Shown piece after piece: positions 7,758 to 17,058 of a stretch of 64,000 nucleotides of DNA. The position numbers were made by a program, and so were the translations under genes. Position 1 is the stretch's first letter. Each line of letters begins with the position of its first letter. This DNA is from Hyphomicrobiales bacterium (GTDB lineage: Bacteria; Pseudomonadota; Alphaproteobacteria; Rhizobiales; Rhizobiaceae). The stretch covers positions 308,001 to 372,000 of the forward strand of contig UCIA01000003.1 of assembly GCA_900472295.1 (NCBI GenBank), written 5' to 3'. The notes below the pieces were generated by a model. That model had not been told where the DNA came from. It did no database searches and saw nothing but the letters and a program-made list of their open reading frames with translations.

Positions 7758-8678
7758 ATGATGCGTTTGTGGCTTGTCGTGATCTTCGCACTGGTGTCGG
7801 TAACGGCAAGCGCCTTCGGAATTTCGGCTTCCCTTGCCGATCCATGCGCCGCGCTCAGGAGCCAGATGGCCTCGTCCAGCCGCAGCGGCGGGATCAGCCC
7901 CGAGCTTGCGCAGTTGCGCCGCCAGCTTGCGGCGATCCAGGGCCTGGAGAGGCAACGCCGCTGCACGGCGCAAAGTGCGACAGGTGGCTTCTTCAATGCT
8001 TGCGGCGACCTCGCCAAAAGTCGCACGCAGGTGCAACGCCAGATCGCCGGTGCCGCGATTTCAGGCCGGGATATGTCCGGGCTGCAGGCCAGGCTCGTCG
8101 CGCTCGGCTGCGCGCTCGCCGCCAGGCAACAGAAACAGCGTCCAGCAGGCGCCATGATCGGCAGCAATTCGATGCTGTTTTGCGTTCGCCTGTCAGACGG
8201 CTATTTCTTCCCGGCGCCGAAATCGCAGTTCGTGCAAGGCGTCGACGTCAAGGACATGGTCGATCAGTGCCGTTACATCTGCGACGATGCCGGCGTCGAC
8301 CTGTACACGTTGGGCGATCCCAGCCTTGAAACCGAGGAGATGGTCGCGATCGAGAGCCGCAAACCCTACAAGGACCTGCCGGCGGCCTTCAAATACCGAG
8401 ACGACGCAACTTTCAAGGCCTGTGACGTCACGCGCTACTCCAGGCGCGTCGCCGAGCTCAGGGCGCGCACGGTGACGCCAGCCAATATGAGCAACGCCAT
8501 CATTCCCTTGCCGTCGGCGAAGCCGGATCTCGCCAGGATTGCGCAAATACCTAGGGCTACCGCAGGCTCCGGCACGGACACGTCCGAAGCCTGGGGAGCC
8601 GCGCAGCGGTCGATCGAAGCTTTGCCCGGCTCGCGGCCGGTCAGGACAGTGGGACCGGCGTTCTTCCCGGCGGATTGA
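7758..8678 (+). CDS. DUF2865-type secreted protein
   Basis: The protein has 306 residues. A signal peptide covers about 1-27 (ending ISASLADPC). A helical region rich in Q/R and cysteines follows. The central block SMLFCVRLSDGYFFPAPKSQF with CRYICDDAGVDLYTLGDP is the cysteine-containing core typical of the DUF2865 family of alphaproteobacteria. The C-terminal 60 residues are low in complexity and rich in A, P and S. The family has no established function; export to the periplasm is the only safe statement. The lipoprotein gene at 8688 converges on it with a 9-bp gap. Confidence 0.8.
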   Translation: MMRLWLVVIFALVSVTASAFGISASLADPCAALRSQMASSSRSGGISPELAQLRRQLAAIQGLERQRRCTAQSATGGFFNACGDLAKSRTQVQRQIAGAAISGRDMSGLQARLVALGCALAARQQKQRPAGAMIGSNSMLFCVRLSDGYFFPAPKSQFVQGVDVKDMVDQCRYICDDAGVDLYTLGDPSLETEEMVAIESRKPYKDLPAAFKYRDDATFKACDVTRYSRRVAELRARTVTPANMSNAIIPLPSAKPDLARIAQIPRATAGSGTDTSEAWGAAQRSIEALPGSRPVRTVGPAFFPAD

Positions 8679-8687
8679 TGCGCTCGG

Positions 8688-9038
8688 CTATTCGCAGACC
8701 ATCTTGTAGCGCTTGCCGGGTTCGCTGACATTCCTGCAGGAGAGCGGGTTGGCCGGTTCGGAAGCCATGCTGGGCGGGTTGGACCTGACCTGCCGTCTTG
8801 GCGCAACCTTTGTGGTCTGCCGGCGTGTCGCCGGCCGATATGACTCCTGCGGCGGCGCCGGAAAGACACCTGTCTCTGCCTGCATCCGATTGGCCCGTGT
8901 CTGCGAGGGATCCTGATCCCAGAACCGCCTGACGTCGAGCGGCCGCGGAATCTCTACCGTGCCATCATAGCTGCGCGAGCAGCCGCTGCTTGCCAGCAGC
9001 GCCAGGCACAGGAAACAAGGTACGATCCAACCAGTCAT
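8688..9038 (-). CDS. Putative lipoprotein, arginine/proline-rich
   Basis: The protein has 116 residues from ATG 9038, behind a G-rich CACGGGGGTG. The N-terminus is a clear lipoprotein signal: hydrophobic WIVPCFLCLALLASSGC, with the lipobox cysteine at about residue 21. The mature part is basic and proline-rich, with SYDGTVEIPRPLDVRRFWDQD and a C-terminal LSCRNVSEPGKRYKMVCE carrying two more cysteines. A longer upstream extension in the same frame would overlap the divergent kinase gene and lacks a start signal. Function is unknown; it is probably anchored in the envelope. Confidence 0.7.
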   Translation of the reverse strand: MTGWIVPCFLCLALLASSGCSRSYDGTVEIPRPLDVRRFWDQDPSQTRANRMQAETGVFPAPPQESYRPATRRQTTKVAPRRQVRSNPPSMASEPANPLSCRNVSEPGKRYKMVCE

Positions 9039-9227
9039 CAGCAACACCCCCGTGCTCTTATAGCCCGGCTGCGGCTCCGGGGACAACCGGCGGAATACCG
9101 CAGGGGGAGGTGGACCCTGGAAGCAGTTTGGATTCATTATGGTTAGCGGATCATTAATGCTTCTCGGGCACATTCCGCCGGCGAGCCGCTGAGGGGGTTC
9201 GGCCTTGGCTTTCGGGGTGGGAACGGG

Positions 9228-12200
9228 ATGGCTGACGGGACAGTTGAAGGACGCGGTTCCCGAAAAGGGGGTTTGAGCGGCGAGGATACGTCCGTCGACG
9301 CTTTGCCCGAAGCGCCGCATGAGCTGGGTGAGGCCGGTTTGCACGGCGAGGACATTCCCGGCGAAGATTCGCCCGAAGCGCTGCGCGAGCTGTTCGAGGC
9401 CGCTTTGCGTGGCGAGGACCCTCCCGGCGACGATTCACCTGAAGCGCTGCGCGAGTTGGTCGAGGCTGCATTGGGTGGCGAGAACGCGTCCGCCGGGGAT
9501 CCGCCAGAAGCGCTGCGCGAGCCGGTCGAGGCCGACGCCGACTGGATCTGGGAGACCGATGCGGAGCTGCGCTTTTCCAGGCTTTCGGAGAACTACCAGG
9601 CCGCCACCGGTATCGATCCCGCCAGTATTATCGGCCGCTTCCGCTTCGACTTCCTCAAGCAGATGGTGCACGGCAACCGTTACGCAGCCGCGCATCTGGA
9701 GGATCTGCAGGCGCATCGGCCGTTTCGAGACTTCGTCTATGAACTGAAGGGTGGTCGCCCCGGCTGCCGCTGGGTCTCGATCACCGGTCTTCCACAGTTT
9801 GACGGCGAAGGCGAATTCACCGGCTATCGCGGCATTGGCCGCAACGTCACTGCGATGGCCGCTGCGCTGGACGAACTCAGGCAAGTGGACAGCGATCGGC
9901 CGGCCGCAGGCGAAAGCGCGCAGCATCTTGCCGATCTCGAGCGGACGATGGATGCCATGCATATGGGCGTCGTGCTTCTCGACGCCAAGCTCGACACGGT
10001 CATCGTCAACAAGGCCTATCGCGAGCTCTCGAGGATTCCCGACGGCGCCGTCACCGTCGGCGCGCCGTTCAGCCTCCTGATGGAGCTCAACCGCCGCAAC
10101 GGCATCTATGGCGATCTCGATGAACCGCAGTGGCAGCATTACCTCGCCACCCGCTTCGAGGAGATCCGCGCCGGCTCGGTTGCGCCACGCGAGTTCACCC
10201 ACGCCAACGGCCGCACGATGATGTTTTCGGTCACGGCGCTGTCGGGCGGCAAGCGGCTGTTGACCTATTACGACGTCACCGAACTCAAGCTTCGCGATGC
10301 CGAGATCGTCGACGCCAACGCGCGAGCCGCCGAAACCTTTGCCAATCTGCGCACGATGGTCGACCAGATGCCGATCGGTGTCCTTGTCGTCGATGCAGAT
10401 ATGCGCGCCGAAGTCATCAACCGCGCCTTCTACGACTTCTGGCAGATCGATGCGCGGCGCGCCGAGATCGGCTGCAGCTTCCGGGAGCTGATGGAGGCCA
10501 GCCGCGACATCGACCCCTTTGGTTCCGACGACGCGACATGGCAGCAGCACATCGTCGAGCGCGAGGCGGAAATCAGGGCGGGCACGGCCGGGTCGCGGCA
10601 GTTCCCGCGCAATGACGGTCGCACACTGATCTCGTCGATGGCGCCGCTGGCCGGCGGCAAAAGGCTGATTTCCTATGTCGATGTCACCGACATGAAGGAT
10701 CGCGAAGCCGAGCTCGCCGAGGCGCTGGAAAAATCGCGGCTGGCCGAGGCGGTGATCAATGCGGTCGAGGATCCGATCTTCGTCAAGGACGACCATCTGC
10801 GCTTCGTCTTCGTCAACGAGGCGTTTTCGGCCCTGTTCGGCCAGACACCGCAAGCGATGTTGGGCAGGCCCGGCGGCGACTTCCTCAGGGAAAGGGACGC
10901 CGCGCTGTTCGAAGACAGCGAACGCGCCGTGCTGGAGACCGGCACGCCTTACGAGGTCGAGGAGAATTTCGAGGTCGAGGGCGCCCGGCGCTCGCGCATC
11001 GTGCGCAAGAACCGCGTCGGCATGCCGAGCGGGCGCAACTACGTCGCCGGCTTCCTGTTCGACATTTCCGACATGAAGCGTCGCGAGACGGAAGCCGAGG
11101 ACGCCCGCAAGAACCTCGCCACTGTGCTGGAATCGCTGCCGGCGGCCGTCATCATCTACGACCGCGAGGACAAATTCGTCTTCGCCAATCGCAAGCTGCA
11201 GGACACGCTGCCGGCGCTGAAACCGGCATGGCAGCCCGGCCGCAGTTTCCGAGAGGCGCTGGAGCTGGGGCATTCGGTCGGCTATTTCCGATCGAGCGGC
11301 GATCCGGAAATCGACAGGCTCTATGATGGCGACCGCGACGTCTGGCTCAATGCCATCCTCGCCCGCTACCGCTTGCCGAACTCCTCCTACGAACGGCGCA
11401 ATCCGGACGGCCGCTGGTACCAGGTCTACGATATGCGCACCGAGGACGGCACCTTCATCGGCGTGCGTGTCGACATTTCCGAGATCAAGAGCCGCGAAAA
11501 GGCGCTGCAGGACTCGATGCGCCAGATCGACCTGTTCCGCCACGTCATGGACGAACTGCCGGTCGCTGCCTTCATCAAGGCGCACGATCTCAGCATCGAA
11601 TTCGTCAACAAGGCCTGGTGCGCGATCACTGGCCTGGCGAAGGAAGACGTCATCGGCCGCACCGACCGCGAGCTGTTCGGCGCCGACGATGCCGAAAGCT
11701 ACAGCCATGACGACACCGAAGTGGTTGTCACCGGTGCTGTACGCGAGGTCGAGGAGCCGGTCACCCACCGCGATGGTACGCTGCGGCAATTGATGACGCG
11801 CAAGAGCCGCCTGGTGGCGCTCGACGGCTCGGTGCATCTGGTCGGCTCGAGCACCGACATCACCGAGGTCAAGGCGCGCGAGCAGGCGCTGCAAGAGAGC
11901 ATGCGCGAGAACGAGGTCTTCCGCAGCCTGATCGACAATGTGCCGGTGTCGATCTACGCCAAGCGTTCGGACCTCAGGCAATTCTACGTCAACAAGGGCT
12001 GGTGCGACCTGACCGGCCTCTCCAAGGACGAGGCGATCGGCAAGACCGACGTCGAGATCTTCGGATCGGACGGCGAGGCCTTTGTCGCCGGCGACATGGC
12101 CGTGCTGCGCACCGGCGAAACCCAGGAGATCGAGGAGACGGTGACGCTTGCCGACGGAAGCGTGCGCCACCAGTTCGCGCGCAAGGGCGCGATGATCGCG

Positions 12201-13979
12201 TCGGACGGTTCGCTCTATCTGATCGGCTCGACCACCGATATCACCGAATTGAAGATGCGCGAGGCCGAATTGCGCGAGGCGCGCCAGCGCGCCGTGCTCG
12301 CCGATCGTGCCAAGTCGGAATTCCTGGCCAATATGAGCCACGAGATACGCACGCCGATGAACGGCGTGCTCGGCATGGCCGAACTTTTGGCCAAATCGGA
12401 CCTCGACCCGAAGCAGAAGACGTTCACCGACATCATCGTCAAATCCGGCAATGCGCTGCTTACCATCATCAACGACATACTCGATTTCTCCAAGATCGAT
12501 GCCGGCCAGCTCGTGCTCGATCCGGCGCCCTTCAACCTGCCCGAGGCGATCGAGGATGTGGCGACGCTGGTGTCGACGCGCGCCAAGGAGAAGGATCTCG
12601 AGCTGATCGTGCGCGTCGAACCGGGCTTGGAAAGCCTGTTCATCGGCGATGTCGGCCGCATCAGGCAGATCGTCACCAACCTGCTCGGCAATGCGGTGAA
12701 GTTCACCGACGAAGGCCATGTGCTGGTCGATGTCACCGGCGAACGGGTTGTCGCCGGAACGAAACTCACCATCTCGGTCACCGATACCGGCATCGGCATC
12801 CCCGAAGAGAAGCAGAAGCAGGTCTTCGAAAAATTCAGCCAGGTCGACACGTCGTCGACCAGGCGGCATGAAGGCACCGGGCTCGGCCTTGCTATCACGT
12901 CGCGGCTGGTCGAGTTGATGGGCGGCGAGATCGGCGTCGAGAGCGCCGAGGGCAAGGGCTCGACCTTCTGGTTCACCGTCACGCTGCCCCGGGCCGGCCA
13001 GCAGGGCGGGCGGCGGATCATGCCGGTCGACGTCACCGGCGCGCGCGTGCTGATCGTCGATGACAATGCCGTCAACCGCTCGATCCTGACCGAGCAGATG
13101 GTGTCGTGGACATTCGACTCCTGCGCTGCCGAAAGCGGACCAGAAGGGCTGAAGGTGCTGGTCGCCGCGGCCGCCTATGGCGTGCCGGTCGACTGCGTGG
13201 TGTTGGATTACCAGATGCCGGGAATGAGCGGCGCCGAAATGGCGCGCATCGTGCGCAACACAGCAGGGCTGGCCGATACGCCGATCATCATGCTGACCTC
13301 GGTCGACCAGTCGCTCGCCAACACCAGCTACCGCGATCTCGATATCGACGCCCAGCTGATCAAGCCGGCGCGCTCCTCGGTGCTGCTGGAGACGCTGGTC
13401 GCCACCATCCAGCGCCATCGCCACAGCACGACAGACGGCTATGTGCCGGCGGCGGCAAGCATCGCTTCCGGCGAGACGGTGCAGCCGGTGTCGGCGCCAA
13501 CTGTGCGAGCCGCATCCGAACGGGCCCAGTTGCATCCGCCGCCGGTTCGTGCTCGCGCCCGGTCGGGCGGCGACGAACGCCGGCTCGATATCCTCGTTGC
13601 CGAGGACAATGAAGTGAACCAGATGGTGTTCACCCAGATCATCGGCGAGACCGGCTACAGTTTCGAAATCGTCGGCAATGGCCGCAAGGCGCTCGATGCC
13701 TTCGGCAGGCTCAATCCGCGCATGATCCTGATGGATGTCTCGATGCCGGAGATGAACGGGCTCGAAGCCACCGGCGCAATTCGCCGGCTGGAGGAAGAGA
13801 GCGGGACGCATATCCCGATCGTCGGCGTCACCGCGCACGCGCTGAAAGGCGACCGCGAACGCTGCCTGGAAGCCGGCATGGACGATTATCTCCCCAAGCC
13901 GATCAGCCCCAAGGCGCTGCTTGAAAAGGTCGAACGCTGGGTAGGTTCCTCCCATGAAGCTCGGCGCGACGCCGGCTAA
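9228..13979 (+). CDS. Hybrid sensor histidine kinase, seven PAS domains and two receivers
   Basis: The protein has 1583 residues and no membrane segment, so it is a cytosolic hybrid kinase. Four 22-residue acidic repeats cover residues 18-105. Seven PAS modules follow to about residue 1015, several ending in DITE/DVTD-type motifs. The HisKA phospho-acceptor is His1038 in FLANMSHEIRTPMNG. The ATPase domain has NLLGNAVKF and DTGIGIP (about 1186). Receiver 1 (VLIVDDN, Asp1327 in VVLDYQMPGMSG) and receiver 2 (Asp1503 in ILMDVSMPEMNG, PKPIS lysine) keep their key residues. No HPt domain is attached, so phosphotransfer needs a partner elsewhere. It lies directly before the pst-pho operon, where rhizobia often carry phoR, but it is not PhoR-like. 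The start ATG is the first in frame after the divergent lipoprotein promoter. Confidence 0.93.
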   Translation: MADGTVEGRGSRKGGLSGEDTSVDALPEAPHELGEAGLHGEDIPGEDSPEALRELFEAALRGEDPPGDDSPEALRELVEAALGGENASAGDPPEALREPVEADADWIWETDAELRFSRLSENYQAATGIDPASIIGRFRFDFLKQMVHGNRYAAAHLEDLQAHRPFRDFVYELKGGRPGCRWVSITGLPQFDGEGEFTGYRGIGRNVTAMAAALDELRQVDSDRPAAGESAQHLADLERTMDAMHMGVVLLDAKLDTVIVNKAYRELSRIPDGAVTVGAPFSLLMELNRRNGIYGDLDEPQWQHYLATRFEEIRAGSVAPREFTHANGRTMMFSVTALSGGKRLLTYYDVTELKLRDAEIVDANARAAETFANLRTMVDQMPIGVLVVDADMRAEVINRAFYDFWQIDARRAEIGCSFRELMEASRDIDPFGSDDATWQQHIVEREAEIRAGTAGSRQFPRNDGRTLISSMAPLAGGKRLISYVDVTDMKDREAELAEALEKSRLAEAVINAVEDPIFVKDDHLRFVFVNEAFSALFGQTPQAMLGRPGGDFLRERDAALFEDSERAVLETGTPYEVEENFEVEGARRSRIVRKNRVGMPSGRNYVAGFLFDISDMKRRETEAEDARKNLATVLESLPAAVIIYDREDKFVFANRKLQDTLPALKPAWQPGRSFREALELGHSVGYFRSSGDPEIDRLYDGDRDVWLNAILARYRLPNSSYERRNPDGRWYQVYDMRTEDGTFIGVRVDISEIKSREKALQDSMRQIDLFRHVMDELPVAAFIKAHDLSIEFVNKAWCAITGLAKEDVIGRTDRELFGADDAESYSHDDTEVVVTGAVREVEEPVTHRDGTLRQLMTRKSRLVALDGSVHLVGSSTDITEVKAREQALQESMRENEVFRSLIDNVPVSIYAKRSDLRQFYVNKGWCDLTGLSKDEAIGKTDVEIFGSDGEAFVAGDMAVLRTGETQEIEETVTLADGSVRHQFARKGAMIASDGSLYLIGSTTDITELKMREAELREARQRAVLADRAKSEFLANMSHEIRTPMNGVLGMAELLAKSDLDPKQKTFTDIIVKSGNALLTIINDILDFSKIDAGQLVLDPAPFNLPEAIEDVATLVSTRAKEKDLELIVRVEPGLESLFIGDVGRIRQIVTNLLGNAVKFTDEGHVLVDVTGERVVAGTKLTISVTDTGIGIPEEKQKQVFEKFSQVDTSSTRRHEGTGLGLAITSRLVELMGGEIGVESAEGKGSTFWFTVTLPRAGQQGGRRIMPVDVTGARVLIVDDNAVNRSILTEQMVSWTFDSCAAESGPEGLKVLVAAAAYGVPVDCVVLDYQMPGMSGAEMARIVRNTAGLADTPIIMLTSVDQSLANTSYRDLDIDAQLIKPARSSVLLETLVATIQRHRHSTTDGYVPAAASIASGETVQPVSAPTVRAASERAQLHPPPVRARARSGGDERRLDILVAEDNEVNQMVFTQIIGETGYSFEIVGNGRKALDAFGRLNPRMILMDVSMPEMNGLEATGAIRRLEEESGTHIPIVGVTAHALKGDRERCLEAGMDDYLPKPISPKALLEKVERWVGSSHEARRDAG
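9279..9542 (+). repeat. Four 66-bp imperfect tandem repeats inside the hybrid kinase gene
   Basis: Each unit encodes 22 residues of the type GEDxPGEDSPEALRELFEAAL (residues 18-39, 40-61, 62-83, 84-105). Units 2 and 3 are the most alike. The frame is kept, so repeat-number change would lengthen or shorten only the acidic N-terminal arm. Confidence 0.85.
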
Positions 13980-14021
13980 CAGCCCTCGGCACCGAGATTC
14001 GGTGGTGCCGCATTAGACGGG

Positions 14022-14045
14022 GATATGGTGCGATCGCACCATATC
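14022..14045. promoter_or_regulatory. 24-bp perfect palindrome downstream of the hybrid kinase
   Basis: Arms GATATGGTGCGA and TCGCACCATATC are exact reverse complements with no spacer. It follows a weaker hairpin, GGCACC/GGTGCC, at about 13989. It could be a protein-binding site or the end of the kinase transcript. The surrounding gap 13980-14472 otherwise holds only the Pho box, and short ORFs there overlap that box. Confidence 0.5.
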
Positions 14046-14376
14046 AAAGCATGCGCCCAGCCGGGAAAATGGCGTCAACGAAACCGCTCACTCAGTTACG
14101 GGCGGGAGTAAGCGACCGCCGACAAGAAACAGCGTCGAATCTACCCCAACGGACCTGTTTTTGGCGATGGCTCGGCCAAGATTCGCTCTGGCCACGGGCA
14201 ACGCGCTCCCGTCCGGTTTTTCTTTCTCGGCATCGCGGTTCGCGATGCGCCGGGACTTGATGCCAGCGCGAATCACGCAAGCGCCTGATTCCAGCGGCAA
14301 ACTTCCACTGTCACAAGCCGGCTTAGAGGCTGCGGTTCGCAAGGCGTGCGTGCGACGTTACCGGGCTGACACGAAA

Positions 14377-14394
14377 CTGTCATGCGACTGTAAT
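14377..14394 (+). promoter_or_regulatory. Pho box upstream of pstS
   Basis: The sequence CTGTCAT-GCGA-CTGTAAT is two direct 7-bp repeats 11 bp apart, one mismatch from the PhoB consensus CTGTCAT-N4-CTGTCAT. It lies 78 bp before the pstS start, at the expected place for phosphate-starvation induction by PhoB. Confidence 0.9.
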
Positions 14395-14472
14395 AATCGA
14401 GGGCTATTGGCCTCAGCGGGCGCCGGCTGAAGAGGGCGCCGAGAGACCATCTTCCGAACAGGAGCAGGCCAC

Positions 14473-15501
14473 ATGAAGAAATTTCTCGTTACGGCATCGG
14501 CCGTGGCGGTAGCGTTCGCCGCATCGTCCGGTGTCGCCGCCGCGCGCGACCAGATCCAGGTCGCCGGTTCGTCGACCGTGCTACCCTACGCCAAGATCGT
14601 CGCCGAGCAGTTTGGCGAAACCTTCACCAACTTCAAGACCCCGGTCGTCGAGTCCGGCGGCAGCGGCGCCGGCATCAAGGAGTTCTGCAAGGGCGTCGGC
14701 GAAGACACGATCGACATCGCCAACTCCTCGCGTCCGATCAAGGCCGACGAACTGAAGTCCTGCGCCGACGCCGGCGTCAAGGAAGTCCAGGAAGTCCGCA
14801 TCGGCTATGACGGCATCGTCTTCGCCACCGACATCAAGGGTCCGGACTGGGCGCTGGTTCCCGCCGACATCTACAAGGCGCTCGCCGCCAAGCTGGTCGT
14901 TGACGGCAAGCTCGTCGACAATCCGAACACCAAGTGGAACCAGGTCAATCCGAAACTGCCCGACTGGGATATCGCTGCCTACATCCCCGGTGAAAAGCAC
15001 GGCACCCGCGAAGTGTTCGAGACCAAGCTGCTCGACGCCGGCTGCGACAAGGCCGCCCTGAAGGCCGCCGGCGTTGCCGACGACAAGGAAATCGGCAAGA
15101 CCTGCATCGCCATCCGCAAGGACGGCAAGGCTGTCGACATCGATGGCGATTACACCGAGACGCTCGCCCGCATCGACTCCAACAAGACCGGCGTCGGCGT
15201 GTTCGGCCTCGCCTTCTACGAAAACAATGCCGACAAGCTGAAGGTCGCTACCGTGGAAGGCATCGTGCCTTCGACCGAGACGATCGCCGGCGGCACCTAC
15301 CCGGTCTCGCGCCCGCTGTTCTTCTACGTCAAGAAGGCGCATCTGGGCGTCGTTCCCGGCCTCAAGGAATATGTCGAGTTCTTCCTTGACGACCAGATGG
15401 TCGGCCCGGAAAGCCCGCTTGCCCAGTACGGCCTGGTTGCCGCTCCGGAAGCCGAGCGTCAGGCCCAGCGCGACGCTTTCGCCGCCGGAAAGTCGATGTA
15501 A
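14473..15501 (+). CDS. pstS: Phosphate ABC transporter substrate-binding protein PstS
   Basis: The protein has 342 residues. A signal peptide covers about 1-24 (ending GVAAARD). It is the periplasmic receptor that captures phosphate for PstCAB. The phosphate-binding loops are visible as QVAGSSTVLPYAK, ESGGSGAGIKEFC and the domain-hinge region with GTREVFETK. Four cysteines could form disulfides. The length fits the 320-350-residue PstS class. It is first in pstSCAB-phoU-phoB, behind a Pho box. A strong hairpin follows, which may raise PstS levels relative to the membrane components. Confidence 0.95.
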   Translation: MKKFLVTASAVAVAFAASSGVAAARDQIQVAGSSTVLPYAKIVAEQFGETFTNFKTPVVESGGSGAGIKEFCKGVGEDTIDIANSSRPIKADELKSCADAGVKEVQEVRIGYDGIVFATDIKGPDWALVPADIYKALAAKLVVDGKLVDNPNTKWNQVNPKLPDWDIAAYIPGEKHGTREVFETKLLDAGCDKAALKAAGVADDKEIGKTCIAIRKDGKAVDIDGDYTETLARIDSNKTGVGVFGLAFYENNADKLKVATVEGIVPSTETIAGGTYPVSRPLFFYVKKAHLGVVPGLKEYVEFFLDDQMVGPESPLAQYGLVAAPEAERQAQRDAFAAGKSM

Positions 15502-15515
15502 TCCACTGATCGGAT

Positions 15516-15542
15516 CAGGGCGCGGACCAAATCCGCGCCCTG
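15516..15542 (+). terminator. Hairpin between pstS and pstC (partial terminator or mRNA stabiliser)
   Basis: The perfect 11-bp stem CAGGGCGCGGA / TCCGCGCCCTG with a 5-nt loop is followed by only a short T stretch. This fits attenuation or 3'-end protection of the pstS message rather than full termination. Confidence 0.7.
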
Positions 15543-15597
15543 ATTTCGCCACCTGCTGCAACGGCGGTGGCGATCTGAACTTTCCCTGGGGTGGGTG

Positions 15598-17058
15598 ATG
15601 TCGTCCTTGCTCGTACTCGCCATTGTCATTGCCGTCGGCGTGGTCGCCTTCGTGATCGGCCGCCAGCGCGCTTCGGCGCACGAAACCGGCAAGGTAAAGC
15701 CGCATTCGCGCGCCCACTATCACGGCTGGTGGGCTTTTCTGCTCGCCGTTCTGCCTGCCGTGCTGCTGCTTGCCGTCTGGGACGTCGGCTCGTCCTTCTA
15801 TCTCGACCGGCACATTCACGCCGCTCTGCCCGAGCGCACCGTGGACTCCAAAGTTGCCAGCGAAGCGCTCGACGCCAGCCTGGTGAAGAGCCTCGCCAGG
15901 GGCTTGCGCCGTCTCGATGGCGGCACCGCGCTTCCCGCCACCTTCGCCGAATTGCAGCCGCTGCTCGCCGCCAAGGGCGTGGCCTTGGCCAGCGACACGC
16001 AGGATTACATGATCCCGATCGCCGTAGAGGCGAACACGGTGCAGGACCGGCTCGGCCTGTTCGGGGCCGTGCTTACCTTCGCTCTGTCGATCGCCGGCGC
16101 TTTCTATGCGCTGCGGCAGATCGCGCCGCGAGCCAGGGCCCGCAACAATGTCGAAAAGCTGATGCTGTGGGGGCTGCTTGCGGCCTCGACCATCGCCATC
16201 CTGACCACGGTCGGCATCGTGCTTTCAATGCTGTTCCAGACTATTACCTTCTTCGAAAGCGTGTCGCCGATGAGCTTCTTCTTCGGCACGGTTTGGGATC
16301 CACGTTTCGCCGCCGCCGGCTCCGGCGGCAGCCAGGGCCAATTCGGCCTGATCCCGCTGCTTGCCGGCACGCTCTACATCGCCGCCGTCGCTCTGCTGGT
16401 GGCGGTGCCGGTCGGGCTGATGTCGGCGGTCTACATGTCCGAATATGCCTCGCGCAGCGTGCGCTCGGTGGTCAAGCCGGCGCTGGAACTGCTGGCCGGC
16501 ATCCCGACCATCGTCTACGGCATCTTCGCCGTCGTTACGCTTGGACCGTTCCTGCGCGACCTGTCCGCCGCACTCACCGGCGGCTCCCCCTTCATCCAGG
16601 GCCAGAGCATTTTCACCGCCGGCCTGGTGATGGGCGTCATGTTGATCCCGGTCGTGTCTTCTTTGTCCGACGACATCATCACCGCGGTGCCGCGCGCCAT
16701 GCGTGACGGCTCGCTCGGCCTCGGCGCCACGCGCTCGGAAACGATCAAGCGGGTTATCCTGCCGGCTGCACTTCCCGGCATCGTCGGCGCCATCCTTTTG
16801 ACCGCCTCGCGCGCCATCGGCGAAACGATGATCGTCGTGCTGGCGGCCGGCGTTGCCGCCAATCTCACCATCAACCCGTTCGAGGCGATGACGACCATCA
16901 CCGTCAAGATCGTCAACCAGCTGACGGGCGATCTTGAGTTCAACTCGCCGCAGACGCTGGTTGCCTTCGCGCTCGGCCTGACGCTGTTCGCGCTGACGCT
17001 GGTGATGAACATCGTCGCCCTCTACATCGTGCGCAAGTACCGGGAGCAGTACGAATGA
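15598..17058 (+). CDS. pstC: Phosphate ABC transporter permease PstC
   Basis: The protein has 486 residues from ATG 15598 (a GTG directly before it is in frame). It is longer than enterobacterial PstC (about 320) because of an N-terminal extension with two membrane segments and a periplasmic stretch, as in other alphaproteobacteria. The transport domain contains LAGTLYIAAVALLVAVPVG and the EAA-type loop DGSLGLGATRSETIKRVILP that contacts the ATPase. It pairs with PstA to form the inner-membrane channel. Its stop overlaps the pstA start (ATGA, 17055-17058), which shows translational coupling. Confidence 0.94.
   Translation: MSSLLVLAIVIAVGVVAFVIGRQRASAHETGKVKPHSRAHYHGWWAFLLAVLPAVLLLAVWDVGSSFYLDRHIHAALPERTVDSKVASEALDASLVKSLARGLRRLDGGTALPATFAELQPLLAAKGVALASDTQDYMIPIAVEANTVQDRLGLFGAVLTFALSIAGAFYALRQIAPRARARNNVEKLMLWGLLAASTIAILTTVGIVLSMLFQTITFFESVSPMSFFFGTVWDPRFAAAGSGGSQGQFGLIPLLAGTLYIAAVALLVAVPVGLMSAVYMSEYASRSVRSVVKPALELLAGIPTIVYGIFAVVTLGPFLRDLSAALTGGSPFIQGQSIFTAGLVMGVMLIPVVSSLSDDIITAVPRAMRDGSLGLGATRSETIKRVILPAALPGIVGAILLTASRAIGETMIVVLAAGVAANLTINPFEAMTTITVKIVNQLTGDLEFNSPQTLVAFALGLTLFALTLVMNIVALYIVRKYREQYE

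Noticed and set aside
9435..13955. Uninterrupted 1506-codon frame antisense to the hybrid kinase
   Set aside because: A long antisense frame is expected opposite a high-GC gene with G/C third positions. The peptide has no domain, is rich in D, R, G and H as such shadows are, and the sense strand encodes clear PAS, kinase and receiver motifs.
14051..14430. Short frames between the hybrid kinase and pstS
   Set aside because: They overlap the Pho box, lack ribosome-binding sites and have no recognisable features.
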